This document shows positions 48,404 to 58,075 of a stretch of 64,000 bases of DNA, in pieces. Source of the stretch: Kumtagia sp963820075 (GTDB taxonomy: Bacteria; Pseudomonadota; Alphaproteobacteria; Rhizobiales; Rhizobiaceae); contig CAWFYS010000004.1 of NCBI GenBank assembly GCA_963820075.1, forward strand, positions 124,001 through 188,000, read 5' to 3'. Both the position numbers and the translations under genes were made by a program. Within the stretch, counting starts at the first letter, position 1. The number at the start of each line of letters is the position of its first letter. Under the pieces are notes generated by a model. It saw nothing but the letters and a program-made list of their open reading frames with translations. It made no database searches and was not told where the DNA came from.

Positions 48404-48809
48404 GGGAGGTTCCAGAGCCGTCGGGTGTGACACATCAGGGCAAGCGGGTGAATGAGATGGCGACGTCCGGCGGGGCGTAATCGAGAAGAGATTTCTCCCG
48501 CGCGCCCGGCACCGAACTGTTCGACACCAAGCCCTGCGGGGCGGCGGGAAGCGCCGCAAGCCCCTCCTGCTGAACCCGAAGCAGCGGGCTCCTGCGTCCG
48601 CGTCGTCGGCCACGATTTCTACGGCCTCGCCTCCGCTATTCCAACCGTCGGCTTCCGCGTCTCCAGGCGGCGATTTCCTCGCCTGGTGGCGGCCGGGTGG
48701 GAACAGGCGAATCGTCAGCAAGCCGCGGTCCACTGCGGGTCAGAATGTGGGCACGCATCAAAAGAAAAAAATAATTCTTTTATTTCAGCTATTTAACTAT
48801 GTGAAATGG
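48404..48809. other. Intergenic stretch left of tRNA-Ser
   Basis: About 400 nt with no convincing gene; open frames on both strands have compositions expected from high GC content. It ends in an A/T-rich run (48766-48805) directly at the tRNA 3' end, the usual side for integration into a tRNA gene, but no integrase or repeated att-like tRNA end was recognised. Confidence 0.45.
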
Positions 48810-48896
48810 CGGAGAGAGGGGGATTCGAACCCCCGATACGGTTTCCCGTATACACGCGTTCCAGGCGTGCGCCTTAAACCACTCGGCCACCTCTCC
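48810..48896 (-). tRNA. tRNA-Ser (anticodon GGA)
   Basis: The minus strand reads GGAGAGGTGGCCGAGTGG at the 5' end (D-arm), an anticodon loop CCTGGAACG with GGA, a class-II variable arm around TACGGGAAACCGTA, and GGGGGTTCGAATCCCCCTC as T-arm. The acceptor stem GGAGAGG / TCTCTCC pairs with one terminal G-T and G as discriminator. About 87 nt, the expected length of a long-variable-arm tRNA; CCA is not encoded. Confidence 0.95.
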
Positions 48897-49315
48897 CTGC
48901 CGTCCCGGCAAAGCGGGGCGGGTGCGGGGCTCATCTAGTCGATCTCGCGCCCCGTGCCAAGCCATGTTCTTAAGTCCGCCGGGTTCCGAAGGCGCCTTTG
49001 TCAGACGTTGGAAAGAACCGTCGTTGCGAAGCTCACGCAGCGAGACATTCATACGGCATCGTGTCATGTCCAGAGCAGGTTCGAAAACACGGCCGGCCGA
49101 TGGAAACCCGCGACGGAACAGAACCAGGCGAGGCCACGCAAGCCTGTCGCAGAGAGTTCGTCCATGGCCGCCGCCGGCTTCGCGATCACCATGCATGGCG
49201 GGGCGGCTGTTTGCGGATCGTGGAAAGCCGGTTGCCGGCTCGATTTGGCGTTTGGCGGATTGAAGTCGCCGGCACCGAGGAATATCTCTCGTTCGCAAGC
49301 GACGTACGGATCAAC
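48897..49315. other. Intergenic stretch between tRNA-Ser and the small membrane protein
   Basis: About 420 nt in which I see no supportable gene, RNA or terminator. It contains the promoter region of tRNA-Ser at the left and presumably that of the following small gene at the right. Confidence 0.4.
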
Positions 49316-49636
49316 ATGATGCGGTTCCTGTTCCGCCTGCTTTCCCTGTTCGCGCTATCGGTCGCCGTCATCATGGCGGTGCTCGATGCGACGCGCTCGA
49401 TCGCCGGCTCCGCCCTGATCATGACGCCGCTTGCGACGAGCTGGGCGGCTGTCTCGGCGGATACGCTGGCGAGTGTTCGCGAAATGATCGAGACGAAGCT
49501 GCATCGGCTTGTCTGGGACCTCATGGTCGCGCCTGTTTTGAGCCTGCCCGGCTTCATCGTCTTCGCGGCGCTGGCTTTCCTGTTCTTTTCAATCGGCCGG
49601 CGGCCGGAACGGCCCGCCCGCCACCTTGCAATGTGA
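49316..49636 (+). CDS. Small conserved membrane protein (106 aa)
   Basis: A 106-residue protein with two membrane segments: MMRFLFRLLSLFALSVAVIM at the N-terminus and LSLPGFIVFAALAFLFFSIG near the end, flanked by a basic tail RRPERPARHLAM. The middle carries LDATRSIAGSALIMTPLATS and WAAVSADTLASVREMIE. I recall conserved Rhizobiales proteins with the same LDATRS, WxxVSxxTL and IGRRPERP segments, of unknown function. It is 30 nt upstream of msrA and likely cotranscribed with it. Confidence 0.75.
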   Translation: MMRFLFRLLSLFALSVAVIMAVLDATRSIAGSALIMTPLATSWAAVSADTLASVREMIETKLHRLVWDLMVAPVLSLPGFIVFAALAFLFFSIGRRPERPARHLAM

Positions 49637-49666
49637 TACGGGCCGGCAGGCCTGGAGGAATGGCCC

Positions 49667-50335
<669 letters not shown>

Positions 50336-50648
50336 AGCCCGTGGACACCAGTCCGCGCTTCGCCCGCCGCGTCCCTCTTGTCTCAAGGACGGGGAGAGCG
50401 GCGCCATCATCGGCGGTTTCGCCAATCCGGCGCATCGGCGCGGCCGGCACGTAAGGCTGCCCTGAAGGGTGGCGCCGCGTTTTCCAAACGGTCAAGATTC
50501 CGCGTGTATTTTGCTTTTCGGCGTGCCAGAGTGACCGTCCAGCGGTCGGCTGCGCCGTCCGCCATTCGCCGCGGGCGCATTTTTGGCGGATTATCAGCGG
50601 CGTCGACCAAAAAAACAGCGGGCTCAAAACCGACAGGGTGTGGATCAC
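50336..50648. other. Intergenic stretch before the BMP-family gene
   Basis: About 310 nt without a gene. It contains the palindrome GACCG-TCCAG-CGGTC (50533-50547), a plausible operator, and a purine-rich run (ccaaaaaaacag) near 50610. Promoter elements for the BMP gene are presumably here, but no convincing -35/-10 pair was seen. Confidence 0.4.
50533..50547. promoter_or_regulatory. Operator-like palindrome upstream of the BMP-family gene
   Basis: A perfect 5-bp inverted repeat GACCG / CGGTC around TCCAG, about 100 nt upstream of the ATG. It has the size and place expected for a TetR/GntR-type site. No regulator gene is adjacent, so this is a candidate only. Confidence 0.35.
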
Positions 50649-51638
50649 ATGAAGCGTATCGTTCTCGGCCTCCTGGCCGCAACCGCGTTCACCGTCCCGG
50701 CGTTCGCGCAGGACATCAAGCCGGCGATCATCTACGATCTCGGCGGCAAGTTCGACAAGTCGTTCAACGAATCGGCATTCAACGGCGCCGAGAAGTTCAA
50801 GGCCGAGTCCGGCATCGCTTATCGCGATTTCGAGATCCAGAATGACGCGCAGCGCGAGCAGGCGCTGCGCAAATTCGCCGAAGACGGCAATAATCCGATC
50901 GTCATGGCGGGATTCTCGTGGGCGGCGACACTCGAAAAGATCGCGGCGGATTTCCCCGAGACCAATTTCGCCATCATCGACATGGTGGTCGACAAGCCCA
51001 ACGTCCGCTCCGTCGTCTACAAGGAACAGGAAGGCTCCTACCTCGTCGGCCTCCTGGGAGCGATGGCTTCCCAGAGCAAGAAGGTCGGCTTCGTCGGCGG
51101 CATGGACATCCCGCTGATTCGCCGTTTCGGCTGCGGCTATGTCGGGGGCGCCAAGGCGGCCGGAGCGACCGACGTCATCCAGAACATGACGGGCGACACG
51201 CCTGCGGCATGGAATGATCCGACCAAGGGCGGCGAGATCGCCAAGTCGCAGATCGACCAGGGCGCCGACGTGGTCTACGCGGCGGCCGGCGGCACGGGCG
51301 TGGGCGTGCTGCAGGCGGCGGCCGATGCGGGCAAGCTCAGCATCGGCGTCGATTCCAACCAGAACGGCCTGCATCCGGGCAAGGTCCTCACCTCGATGGT
51401 GAAGCGCGTCGACGTTGCCGTCTACAATGCCTTCACCGATGCGAAGAACGGGAAGTTCACGCCCGGCATCAACGATCTGGGCCTGAAGGAAGGCGGCGTG
51501 GACTACGCCATGGACGAGAACAACAAGGCTCTTGTGACCGACGAGATGAAGGCGGCCGCCGAAAAGGCCAAGGCCGATATCATAGCCGGCACGATCAAGG
51601 TCCACGACTATATGGCCGACAATTCCTGCCCGTATTGA
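50649..51638 (+). CDS. BMP-family ABC transporter substrate-binding protein
   Basis: A 329-residue basic-membrane-protein (PnrA/Med-like) periplasmic binding protein; characterised members bind purine nucleosides. Signal peptide MKRIVLGLLAATAFTVPAFA precedes QDIKPAIIYDLGGKFDKSFN, where the GGKFDKSFN segment and the following Asp-rich region are typical. Further segments are AADFPETNFAIIDMVVDKP, VGFVGGMDIPLIRRFGCGY and AAGGTGVGVLQAAADAGKL. The start was put at ATG 50649, where the signal peptide begins. No ATPase or permease gene is adjacent, so its transporter partners must lie elsewhere. An intrinsic-terminator-like hairpin follows. Confidence 0.93.
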   Translation: MKRIVLGLLAATAFTVPAFAQDIKPAIIYDLGGKFDKSFNESAFNGAEKFKAESGIAYRDFEIQNDAQREQALRKFAEDGNNPIVMAGFSWAATLEKIAADFPETNFAIIDMVVDKPNVRSVVYKEQEGSYLVGLLGAMASQSKKVGFVGGMDIPLIRRFGCGYVGGAKAAGATDVIQNMTGDTPAAWNDPTKGGEIAKSQIDQGADVVYAAAGGTGVGVLQAAADAGKLSIGVDSNQNGLHPGKVLTSMVKRVDVAVYNAFTDAKNGKFTPGINDLGLKEGGVDYAMDENNKALVTDEMKAAAEKAKADIIAGTIKVHDYMADNSCPY

Positions 51639-51681
51639 TCGACAGGGCATGGCGGCAAGAGGCCGCCTCTCTTCGGACCGC

Positions 51682-51716
51682 ATGCCGGCCAGGTCCTGGC
51701 CGGCATCTGCTTTTCC
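51682..51716 (+). terminator. Terminator-like hairpin after the BMP gene
   Basis: A perfect 11-bp stem ATGCCGGCCAG / CTGGCCGGCAT (51682-51692 and 51696-51706) with a 3-nt loop, followed by CTGCTTTTCC. The T run is short and interrupted, so termination is likely but not certain. It also sits 24 nt before the end of the small minus-strand gene. Confidence 0.6.
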
Positions 51717-51740
51717 AGCGATGGTCTGCTTGCCTGGGTC

Positions 51741-51920
51741 CTACTTGCCCAGGGTGATGTGGAGCATGCCTGCCTCTGTGGCAGCCATCTCTATCAGGTA
51801 GGCCAGCATGGTCTCCTGATCTGCCTGCGCCATCCTTGCCAGTTCGCGAAGTATGGCCTGCGTATATTTCAGCCTCGCCAGGCGCTCGCGCACTGGGTCG
51901 CGCTCGGTTGTCGGGCTCAT
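51741..51920 (-). CDS. Small protein (59 aa) at the end of the luxI cluster
   Basis: An ATG at 51920 with a strong AAGGAAA site opens a 59-residue frame: MSPTTERDPVRERLARLKYT, then QAILRELARMAQADQETMLA and YLIEMAATEAGML. It is a mostly alpha-helical, charged protein. I recall short rhizobial proteins with the LKYTQxxL and LAYLIEMA segments, usually annotated hypothetical. It starts 12 nt after the preceding small ORF and may be translated from the luxI transcript. No function is known. Confidence 0.7.
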   Translation of the reverse strand: MSPTTERDPVRERLARLKYTQAILRELARMAQADQETMLAYLIEMAATEAGMLHITLGK

Positions 51921-51932
51921 GAATTTTCCTTC

Positions 51933-52106
51933 CTACAGAGGAATTTCGGTTTCGATGGCGAGTAGCGCCTGATCGATATGTTCACGCAGAACTACCCCCC
52001 GCTGCTGATCGATGCTGTGAGTGAGATTGTGCGCCGCCCTGAGGCAGACGACTATGGTTCTGACCGGATCCGCCGGTGTCCGAAAATCGCTCCGCCCGAT
52101 CTTCAT
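51933..52106 (-). CDS. Small protein (57 aa) translationally coupled to luxI
   Basis: A 57-residue frame, MKIGRSDFRTPADPVRTIVV then CLRAAHNLTHSIDQQRGVVL and REHIDQALLAIETEIPL. Its ATG overlaps the luxI stop as ATGA, a classic sign of translational coupling. An in-frame start at 52118 exists but would overlap luxI more. In R. leguminosarum the small gene cinS overlaps cinI in the same way and encodes an anti-repressor of PraR. I have no sequence alignment to show homology; the position and size (57 versus about 67 residues) are the only similarity. A simple hypothetical protein is the alternative. Confidence 0.65.
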   Translation of the reverse strand: MKIGRSDFRTPADPVRTIVVCLRAAHNLTHSIDQQRGVVLREHIDQALLAIETEIPL

Positions 52107-52763
52107 GCCGCGAGCCATTTGTCAGTATCGATGCCGGCGGCGAACCGTCGGCTGTAGAGCGGCGCGTCGACGCCAAGGGCGGCGCGCATGCCTTGAATGA
52201 CGCTCTCGGAAACCTCGAAAGCGCCGCAGCAGACCGGGCGGCGGCCATAGCCGTCGGCGCGGCCGAGCTCCTGAATCTGCCGCTCCGGCCCGCGCATAGA
52301 TGCGTCGCATTTGCGGTTCGTAGTTGAAGATCAGCGTATGGATAGCGTGTGCCCGCGCGACCTCGGTCACCGCGAGGCAGAGGAAACCGAAGGCTCTGCC
52401 CTGATCGATCTCGGGGTGATGTTCGGCTAGTGAAGCGGCGTCGACGCAGCAGCGCGTCGCCTCCCATATCCCCGGCGCCGAAAGCTCGGCCGCTTCCGGG
52501 ATGGTCCGGCCGAACACGTCGTACAGCAGCGTCGGACCGGTGGTCGGAAGGAGTCGCATGGACCCGAACAGCGTCTTTTGATCCGTGCTGCACCAGATTA
52601 AGTAAACAGGCCGGCAGTCGTCATAGTAGTCGCGTTCCATATTGCGCGCAATTGGTACATCCCATTTGAGCGTGTCGTGGAATATGATTTTTCGCAGCCG
52701 GTGCATCTGAACAAGAAGCAGTGTATACTGGTCGTATTCATGAGACTGGACGGTAATGAACAT
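52103..52763 (-). CDS. LuxI-family acyl-homoserine-lactone synthase (one frameshift)
   Basis: AHL synthase making a quorum-sensing signal from acyl-ACP (or acyl-CoA) and S-adenosylmethionine. From the ATG at 52763: MFITVQSHEYDQYTLLLVQM, HRLRKIIFHDTLKWDVPI, ERDYYDDCRPVYLIW, and the core GSMRLLPTTGPTLLYDVFGR followed by GIWEATRCCVD, which corresponds to the conserved E-x-S-R-F region. Removing one base near 52295 joins MRRIYARAGAQ to IQELGRADGYGRRPVCCGAF and gives about 219 residues, a normal LuxI size. The acyl chain cannot be predicted. A palindromic box is upstream, luxR is next, and two small ORFs follow. Confidence 0.92.
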
Positions 52764-52856
52764 TGCTGCAATACCCCACTCTGTTGGTTGATATTGCCAG
52801 TGTGCTGCTTTTTGCTGTCGATGAAAATTCCCACACAAGGATGGATACAGATGTGT

Positions 52857-52872
52857 CCCTACATATGTAGGG
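52857..52872 (-). promoter_or_regulatory. lux-type box between luxR and luxI
   Basis: CCCTACATATGTAGGG is a perfect 16-bp palindrome lying about 95 nt upstream of the luxI start and 4 nt before the luxR stop. Its size and perfect symmetry fit a LuxR-family binding site, from which autoinduction of luxI would be expected. The exact consensus for this LuxR is unknown. Confidence 0.75.
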
Positions 52873-52875
52873 GCG

Positions 52876-53595
52876 TCAGGGCCGGATCAGATGCAGTCGT
52901 ATCGCCTTTGCGACGGCCTGGGCGATAGTCGCTCCATCCAGCCGCAGCCGCGCCGTCTTCAGATAATCCCGCACGGTGTTCTCGGAGATCGAGAGAATCT
53001 GCGCGATGGATTTGTAGTCCTTGCCGCGCGCGGCCCAGGTCAGGCACTGGAGTTCACGCGGCCCGAGCTGCGGCAGGGGATCGCTCTCCCCGTAGAGCTC
53101 GGCGACCGCCATGCGGTGGATTCGCGCGGCCAGCTCGGACAGCTCTCCCGCGTGCCGGGCCAGGAATGCATCCCACTGTTCCTGCGGCATGTTCGAATTG
53201 ATCGAGAAAAGGGCGCGGCGCACCTGCTTGTCCACGAGCGGAATCGAGTAGCCATTGCCGCCTAGCCCATGCGCCAGGGCGTCGCGCATCAGATCGCGCG
53301 CATCCGGTGTCATCGTCAGTTCGCGCCAGTCGAAGGGCAATTGGCGCGAGAACCCCTCCCGCACCACAGGGTCGACATGGAGATAGCCGCGCAGCAGGTA
53401 GCGTGCCAGCCACTGGGCCGGATAGGTGGATTTGACATAGGGCGCGTCGATGTCGCCCACGATCTGCGCATGATGATAGGTAACGTGATCCAGGCGGTAA
53501 TTGTCGCGGATCAGGACGACGGCTTCTTCGACCGACACGGCCTTGACCACCGCCTCGTACGAGACGGCATAAAGGGACGCAGGGACGTCCGGCAT
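52876..53595 (-). CDS. LuxR-family quorum-sensing regulator
   Basis: A 239-residue AHL-responsive regulator. The autoinducer-binding domain carries the conserved tryptophans, Tyr and Asp in YPAQWLARYLLRGYLHVDPV and LPFDWREL (about residues 70-105). The C-terminal HTH is LGPRELQCLTWAARGKDYKS, IAQILSISENTVRDYLKTAR and LDGATIAQAVAKAIRL. I took the start at ATG 53595 (MPDVPASLYAVS), where homology begins; an upstream start at 53811 adds a basic, unlikely leader. It is immediately upstream of luxI on the same strand, with the lux-type box in between, so the pair is a complete sensing circuit. Confidence 0.92.
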   Translation of the reverse strand: MPDVPASLYAVSYEAVVKAVSVEEAVVLIRDNYRLDHVTYHHAQIVGDIDAPYVKSTYPAQWLARYLLRGYLHVDPVVREGFSRQLPFDWRELTMTPDARDLMRDALAHGLGGNGYSIPLVDKQVRRALFSINSNMPQEQWDAFLARHAGELSELAARIHRMAVAELYGESDPLPQLGPRELQCLTWAARGKDYKSIAQILSISENTVRDYLKTARLRLDGATIAQAVAKAIRLHLIRP

Positions 53596-53858
53596 TCCGA
53601 AAAATCCTCGAAGTATAGCTAAGTATGTCACATCGCGAAGCGTCTGCCAAATCAGGCGTTGACGCGATCTATACGATACAGTGTATGGAAATCGAATGAA
53701 TAAAATCGGCGATCGGCTAAAATGGCGTTTCCGGCCGTCGCGCCGCGGTCCCTTCCCGATGCCGCGAAAATAATCACCATGATATTCAATGGCATGGCGA
53801 GAAATGGCCACGATGAATGACCCCGCCCAAATTCATCCTGCGAAACGAGCGGATATTC

Positions 53859-56800
53859 CTACTCGGCGGCGATGGGCTCCGCCTCCGGCCGGACGAGCCG
53901 GGGCAAGAGGCGATCACGCTCGGCGTCGGCTCTGGCGACGCTCGCCAGCTTGACGTGACCGTAGCCGCGGATGAGTTGTGGAACCGAGGCTAGAGCGGCA
54001 GCCGCGTCAAGGCGGCGCGCATCGATCGCATCGAGGATGCGGTCGAGGTCGCCCTCATAGCGTGCGAGCAGTTCCCGCTCCGTGCGCCGCTCGGCGGTGT
54101 AGCGAGAACGGATCGAGCATCGTGCCGCGCAACCGCCTCAGCGCCGCCAGCATTCGAAAGCCGGTCATCATCCAGGCCCGGAAGCTCGATTTCCTCGGCT
54201 TGCCATCGGCATTGCGTCGGCCCATGATCGGCGGCGCGAGATGGAATTCCAGCCGGTCGTAGCTCTCGAACTCGCGCGACAGCTGCTGTTTGAACGATCC
54301 GTCCGTATAGAGCCGGGCGACCTCGTACTCGTCCTTGATCGCCATCAGCTTGAACAGGTTGCGCGCCACCGCCTCCGTCAGCCGGGTCGAGCCCGGCGCC
54401 ACGCGGGCTTCGGCCTCGCGCATCTTCGCAATATGGCCAAGGTAGCGCCGCGCATAGGCGGCGTCCTGATAGGCCGTCAGGAAGTCGACGCGGCGGGAAA
54501 TCACCTCGTCGAGCGATTGCGCGGCCTGCGTCGGGGCGTTTGCGCCGGCGTTCAGCTTGCGCACGAAATCAGGCTCGTGCGCGGCCCGGCGGCCCCAGCG
54601 GAATGCCGCGACATTCATTTCGACCGCTTCGCCGTTGAGGTCGATCGCGCGCTCGACGGCCTCTGCCGACAGCGGCAACGCGCCATGCTGGAAGGCGAAG
54701 CCGAGCATGAACATGTTGGCGCCGATCGAATTGCCGAACAGAGCCGAGGCGGTGCGCGTGGCGTCGAAGAAATGCGCGCGATCCTCGCCGGCAGCCTTGC
54801 GGATCGCGCGTTTCAGCCGTTCCGTCGGCAGCGAGAAATCGGCCGAGCGGGCGAAGTCGCCGGGCATGATTTCGGCGGTGTTGGCGACAAAGATCGTGTG
54901 GCCCTCGCGCACGGCCGTCAGCACCTTTCGCGCGCCGGAGACGACGAGGTCGCAGCCAAGGACAAGGTCGGCCTTGCCGGCGGATACGCGGATCGCGTGT
55001 ATGTCGCCGGGCGTCTCGGCGATGCGCACATGGGTGAAGACCGCGCCGCCCTTCTGGGCGAGGCCGGCCATGTCGATCATGCCGCAGCCCTTGCCTTCGA
55101 GATGCGCCGCCATGCCGAGCATCGCGCCGACGGTGACGACGCCGGTGCCGCCGACGCCGTCGATGATCGCCGACCAGCCGGCGGGTCCAAGCGGAAAGCC
55201 GCGCGGCACCGGAACGCCGTCAAGCGGATCGGCCGAACCCGCCAGCCCTTGCGCCTTCCTGATCTTGCGCGCCATGCACGGTCACGAAGGACGGGCAAAA
55301 CCCGTTGACGCAGGAAAAGTCCTTGTTGCAGCTCGACTGGTCGATGCGGCGCTTGCGGCCGAACTCGGTCTCGACCGGCTGGATCGAGACGCAGTTCGAC
55401 TGCACGCCGCAATCGCCGCAGCCTTCGCAGACCAGCTCGTTGATGATGACCCGCTTGTCGGGATCGGGAAAGGTGCCGCGCTTGCGGCGGCGGCGCTTTT
55501 CGGCCGCGCAGGTCTGGTCGTAGATCAGCACCGACACGCCTTTGACCTCGCGCAGCTCGCGCTGGACGAGATCGAGGTCGTCGCGGTGGTGGACGGTGGT
55601 GCCGGCCGGAAATGCGGCGCGACATATTTGTCCGGCTCGTCGGTGACGACCGCGATGCGCTCGACGCCTTCGGCGCGCACCTGGTTCGCGATCGCGTCGA
55701 CCGTCAGCCCGCCTTCGTGCGGCTGGCCGCCGGTCATCGCGACGGCGTCGTTGTAGAGGATCTTGTAGGTGATGTTGGCGTCCGTCGCCATGGCGAAGCG
55801 CAGCGCCAGGCTGCCGGAGTGGTTGTAGGTGCCGTCGCCGAGATTCTGAAAGATATGTTCGCGCTTGTCGAGAACGGCGCCTGACCGACCCATTGCGCGC
55901 CCTCGCCGCCCATGGCGGTGAAGCCCGACGTCGATCGGTCCATCCACAGCGCCATGAAATGGCAGCCGATGCCGGCCGCAGCGATCGAGCCCTCCGGCAC
56001 CTTGGTCGAGCTGTTGTGCGGGCAGCCGGAGCAGAAATAGGGCGTGCGCTGGCCGATATCCTCGGTATCGGCGAGCATCGCCTGGAACTGGCGCAGGCGG
56101 CTGACGCGCGCGGCGATCTCCTCCGACGGGCCGATGGTGCGCAGGATGCGCTCGCCAAGCGCGATGGCGATCTCGTTCGGATCGAGCGCGCCCTTGGCCG
56201 GGAACAGCCAGTCGCCGCGCTCGTCCTTCTTGCCGACGATCAGCGGCTGCGATGGCGGTGCCGTAGAGGCCTCCTTGAGCTGCACCTCGATCAGCGAGCG
56301 CTTCTCCTCGACCACGACGACCGTTTCGAGGCCCCGGACGAAGTCGGCGATGTGCTCGAGGTCGAGCGGCCAGGGCGCGCCGACCTTGAACAGCCGGATG
56401 CCGATGCGGTTGGCTGCGCCTCGTCGATGCCGAGATCGTCCAGCGCCTGGCGCACGTCGAGATAGCTCTTGCCCACCGTGATGATGCCGAGCCTGGCGTT
56501 GCGCCCGCCGGAATAGACGATGCGGTTGAGGCCGTTGGCGCGGATGAAGGCGGACGCCGCGGCGCGCTTGTATTCGTGCAGCCGCTCCTCCTGGCCGAGC
56601 TGGTCGATCTCGTGGCGAATGTTGAGGCCGCCGGGCGGCATGTCGAAGTCGCGGTACGACGATGTCGGACGCGATCCAGCGAGGCAGTCGACCGAAGCCG
56701 TCGATTCGATGTTGTCCTTGACGCATTTGATCGCCGCCCAGGTGCCGGCGAAGCGCGACATCGCATAGCCGTAGAGCCCGTAGTCGATCAGCTCCTGGAC

Positions 56801-57328
56801 GCCGGCCGGGTTGAGGATCGGCACCATCGTGTCGACGAACAGGAACTCCGTGGCATGCGCGTTGGTCGAGGACTTCGGCCATGTGGTCGTCGCCCATCAG
56901 CGCCAGCACGCCGCCATGCTTCGACGAGCCGGCGAGATTGGCGTGGCGGAAGACATCGCCGGAGCGGTCGACGCCCGGTCCCTTGCCGTACCAGAGCGCG
57001 AAGACGCCGTCATGGCGTGCCTTCGCCCGCCAGTTCCGTCTGCTGCGTGCCCCAGCAGGCGGTGGCGGCAAGCTCCTCGTTGAGGCCGGGCTGGAAGACG
57101 ATGTCGGCTTGGCCAAGCTGCTCTCGCGCCTTCCACAGCTGCATGTCGAGGCCGCCGAGCGGCGAGCCGCGATAGCCGGAAACGAAGCCGGCCGTGTTCG
57201 AGCCCGGCCCGCCGGTCGCGCTCGCGCTGCATCAGAAGCATGCGGATGATCGCCTGCGCACCGGAGAGGAAGATGCGCTCTTTCGACAGATCGAACTTGT
57301 CGTCGAGCGCGACGTCGTGCAGCGTCAT
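53859..57328 (-). CDS. Indolepyruvate/2-oxoacid ferredoxin oxidoreductase, fused (many frameshifts)
   Basis: A fused protein of about 1,150 residues oxidising a 2-oxoacid (indolepyruvate-type) to an acyl-CoA with ferredoxin. From ATG 57328 it has ERIFLSGAQAIIRMLLMQRE, FVSGYRGSPLGGLDMQLW and WYGKGPGVDRSGDVFRHANL (pyrimidine half), YFCSGCPHNSSTKVPEGS and the TPP part MAMGRGGEG-like region, cysteine clusters VCEGCGDCGVQSNCVSIQP and CNKDFSCVNGFCPSF for Fe-S binding, and the gamma domain SAIIDGVGGTGVVTVGAMLG. Many single-base insertions break it; after their removal the end is SVARADAERDRLLPRLV before a TAG at 53859. The gene stands alone, without a separate ferredoxin nearby. Which 2-oxoacid is used cannot be said. 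Confidence 0.85.
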
Positions 57329-57420
57329 GCTGGCATTCCCTCTGCGGGAGCTGGCCCCCAAGTCAGCCAATTCTCGTTTGGTTCGTCACGGCGCAGTCTT
57401 TCTTCCCTTGCAAGCCAGCG

Positions 57421-58075
57421 TCAAACGAAATCGACGGCGCCAGGCAAGCGCTGTGAACTGTGCGGCGACTCACGATCCGGACGAAACCGATTCACGGCGT
57501 GCCGCCGAACGAACATTCCTACGCCCTGGCGTCCTGCCCGGGCAGCTTCGAGCAATCGGCTTCGGCTCGCCGGCAGCTTGCCGTCGGGCTGGCCGGCAAG
57601 TTCGGGATTGGGCGTATAGAGCGGGCCGACCACCAGCGGCCTGTCCGGCAGGATCGACTGGTCCTCCGTCGACATCATCGTGGTGTCGATCTTCTGCAGA
57701 ACGGCCCCATCGGCGCCTTCGATGCGGATCGACACCGCATAGGGCTTGTCCTTGACGACGCAGGTGCAGCGGCGGGCTCTCGATCGTCATCTTGTCGAGC
57801 TTCGGCCAGATCTTCTGCTCGCACCACGATCGGCGCGCCGCCGGCCGGGTTCTCGAAGCTGGCGACCGCGACCTCGCCTTCCCGCGATCGGCTGCAGCGG
57901 CCGCAGACGTTCACGAGATAGGTCGCGGTGGCGAGACGGTAGTTGAAGACGAATAGCTTGCCGGCAATCTCGAAAAGCTCGCCATCCTCGCCGCGTGTCG
58001 CGGCAGGCGCCGAGCGCAAGGCCGGCCGCGAGCATGCAGCGCCGCAATCGATCGGATTCGCGACCGCTCAGCCAT
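57421..58075 (-). CDS. Hypothetical lipoprotein (frameshifted)
   Basis: Assembled from three frames: a start ATGGCTGAGCGG at 58075, a signal peptide with lipobox (MLAAGLALGAC), then RGEDGELFEIAGKLFVFNYR, LATATYLVNV, EGEVAVASFENPAGGAPIVV and DKMTIESPPLH, followed by SIRIEGADGAVLQKIDTTMM and DQSILPDRPLVVGPLYTPNP. The C-terminal end is uncertain, because the frame after PDGKLP is ambiguous; 57421 is the stop of the longest reading. I recall similar rhizobial lipoproteins without known function. It starts with an 8-nt overlap of the CGNR gene. Confidence 0.6.

Noticed and set aside
48998..49315. N-terminal extension of the small membrane protein gene back to 48998
   Set aside because: The added 100 residues are Arg/Glu/Gly-rich without signal or family match; the membrane protein starts naturally at MMRFLFRLL.
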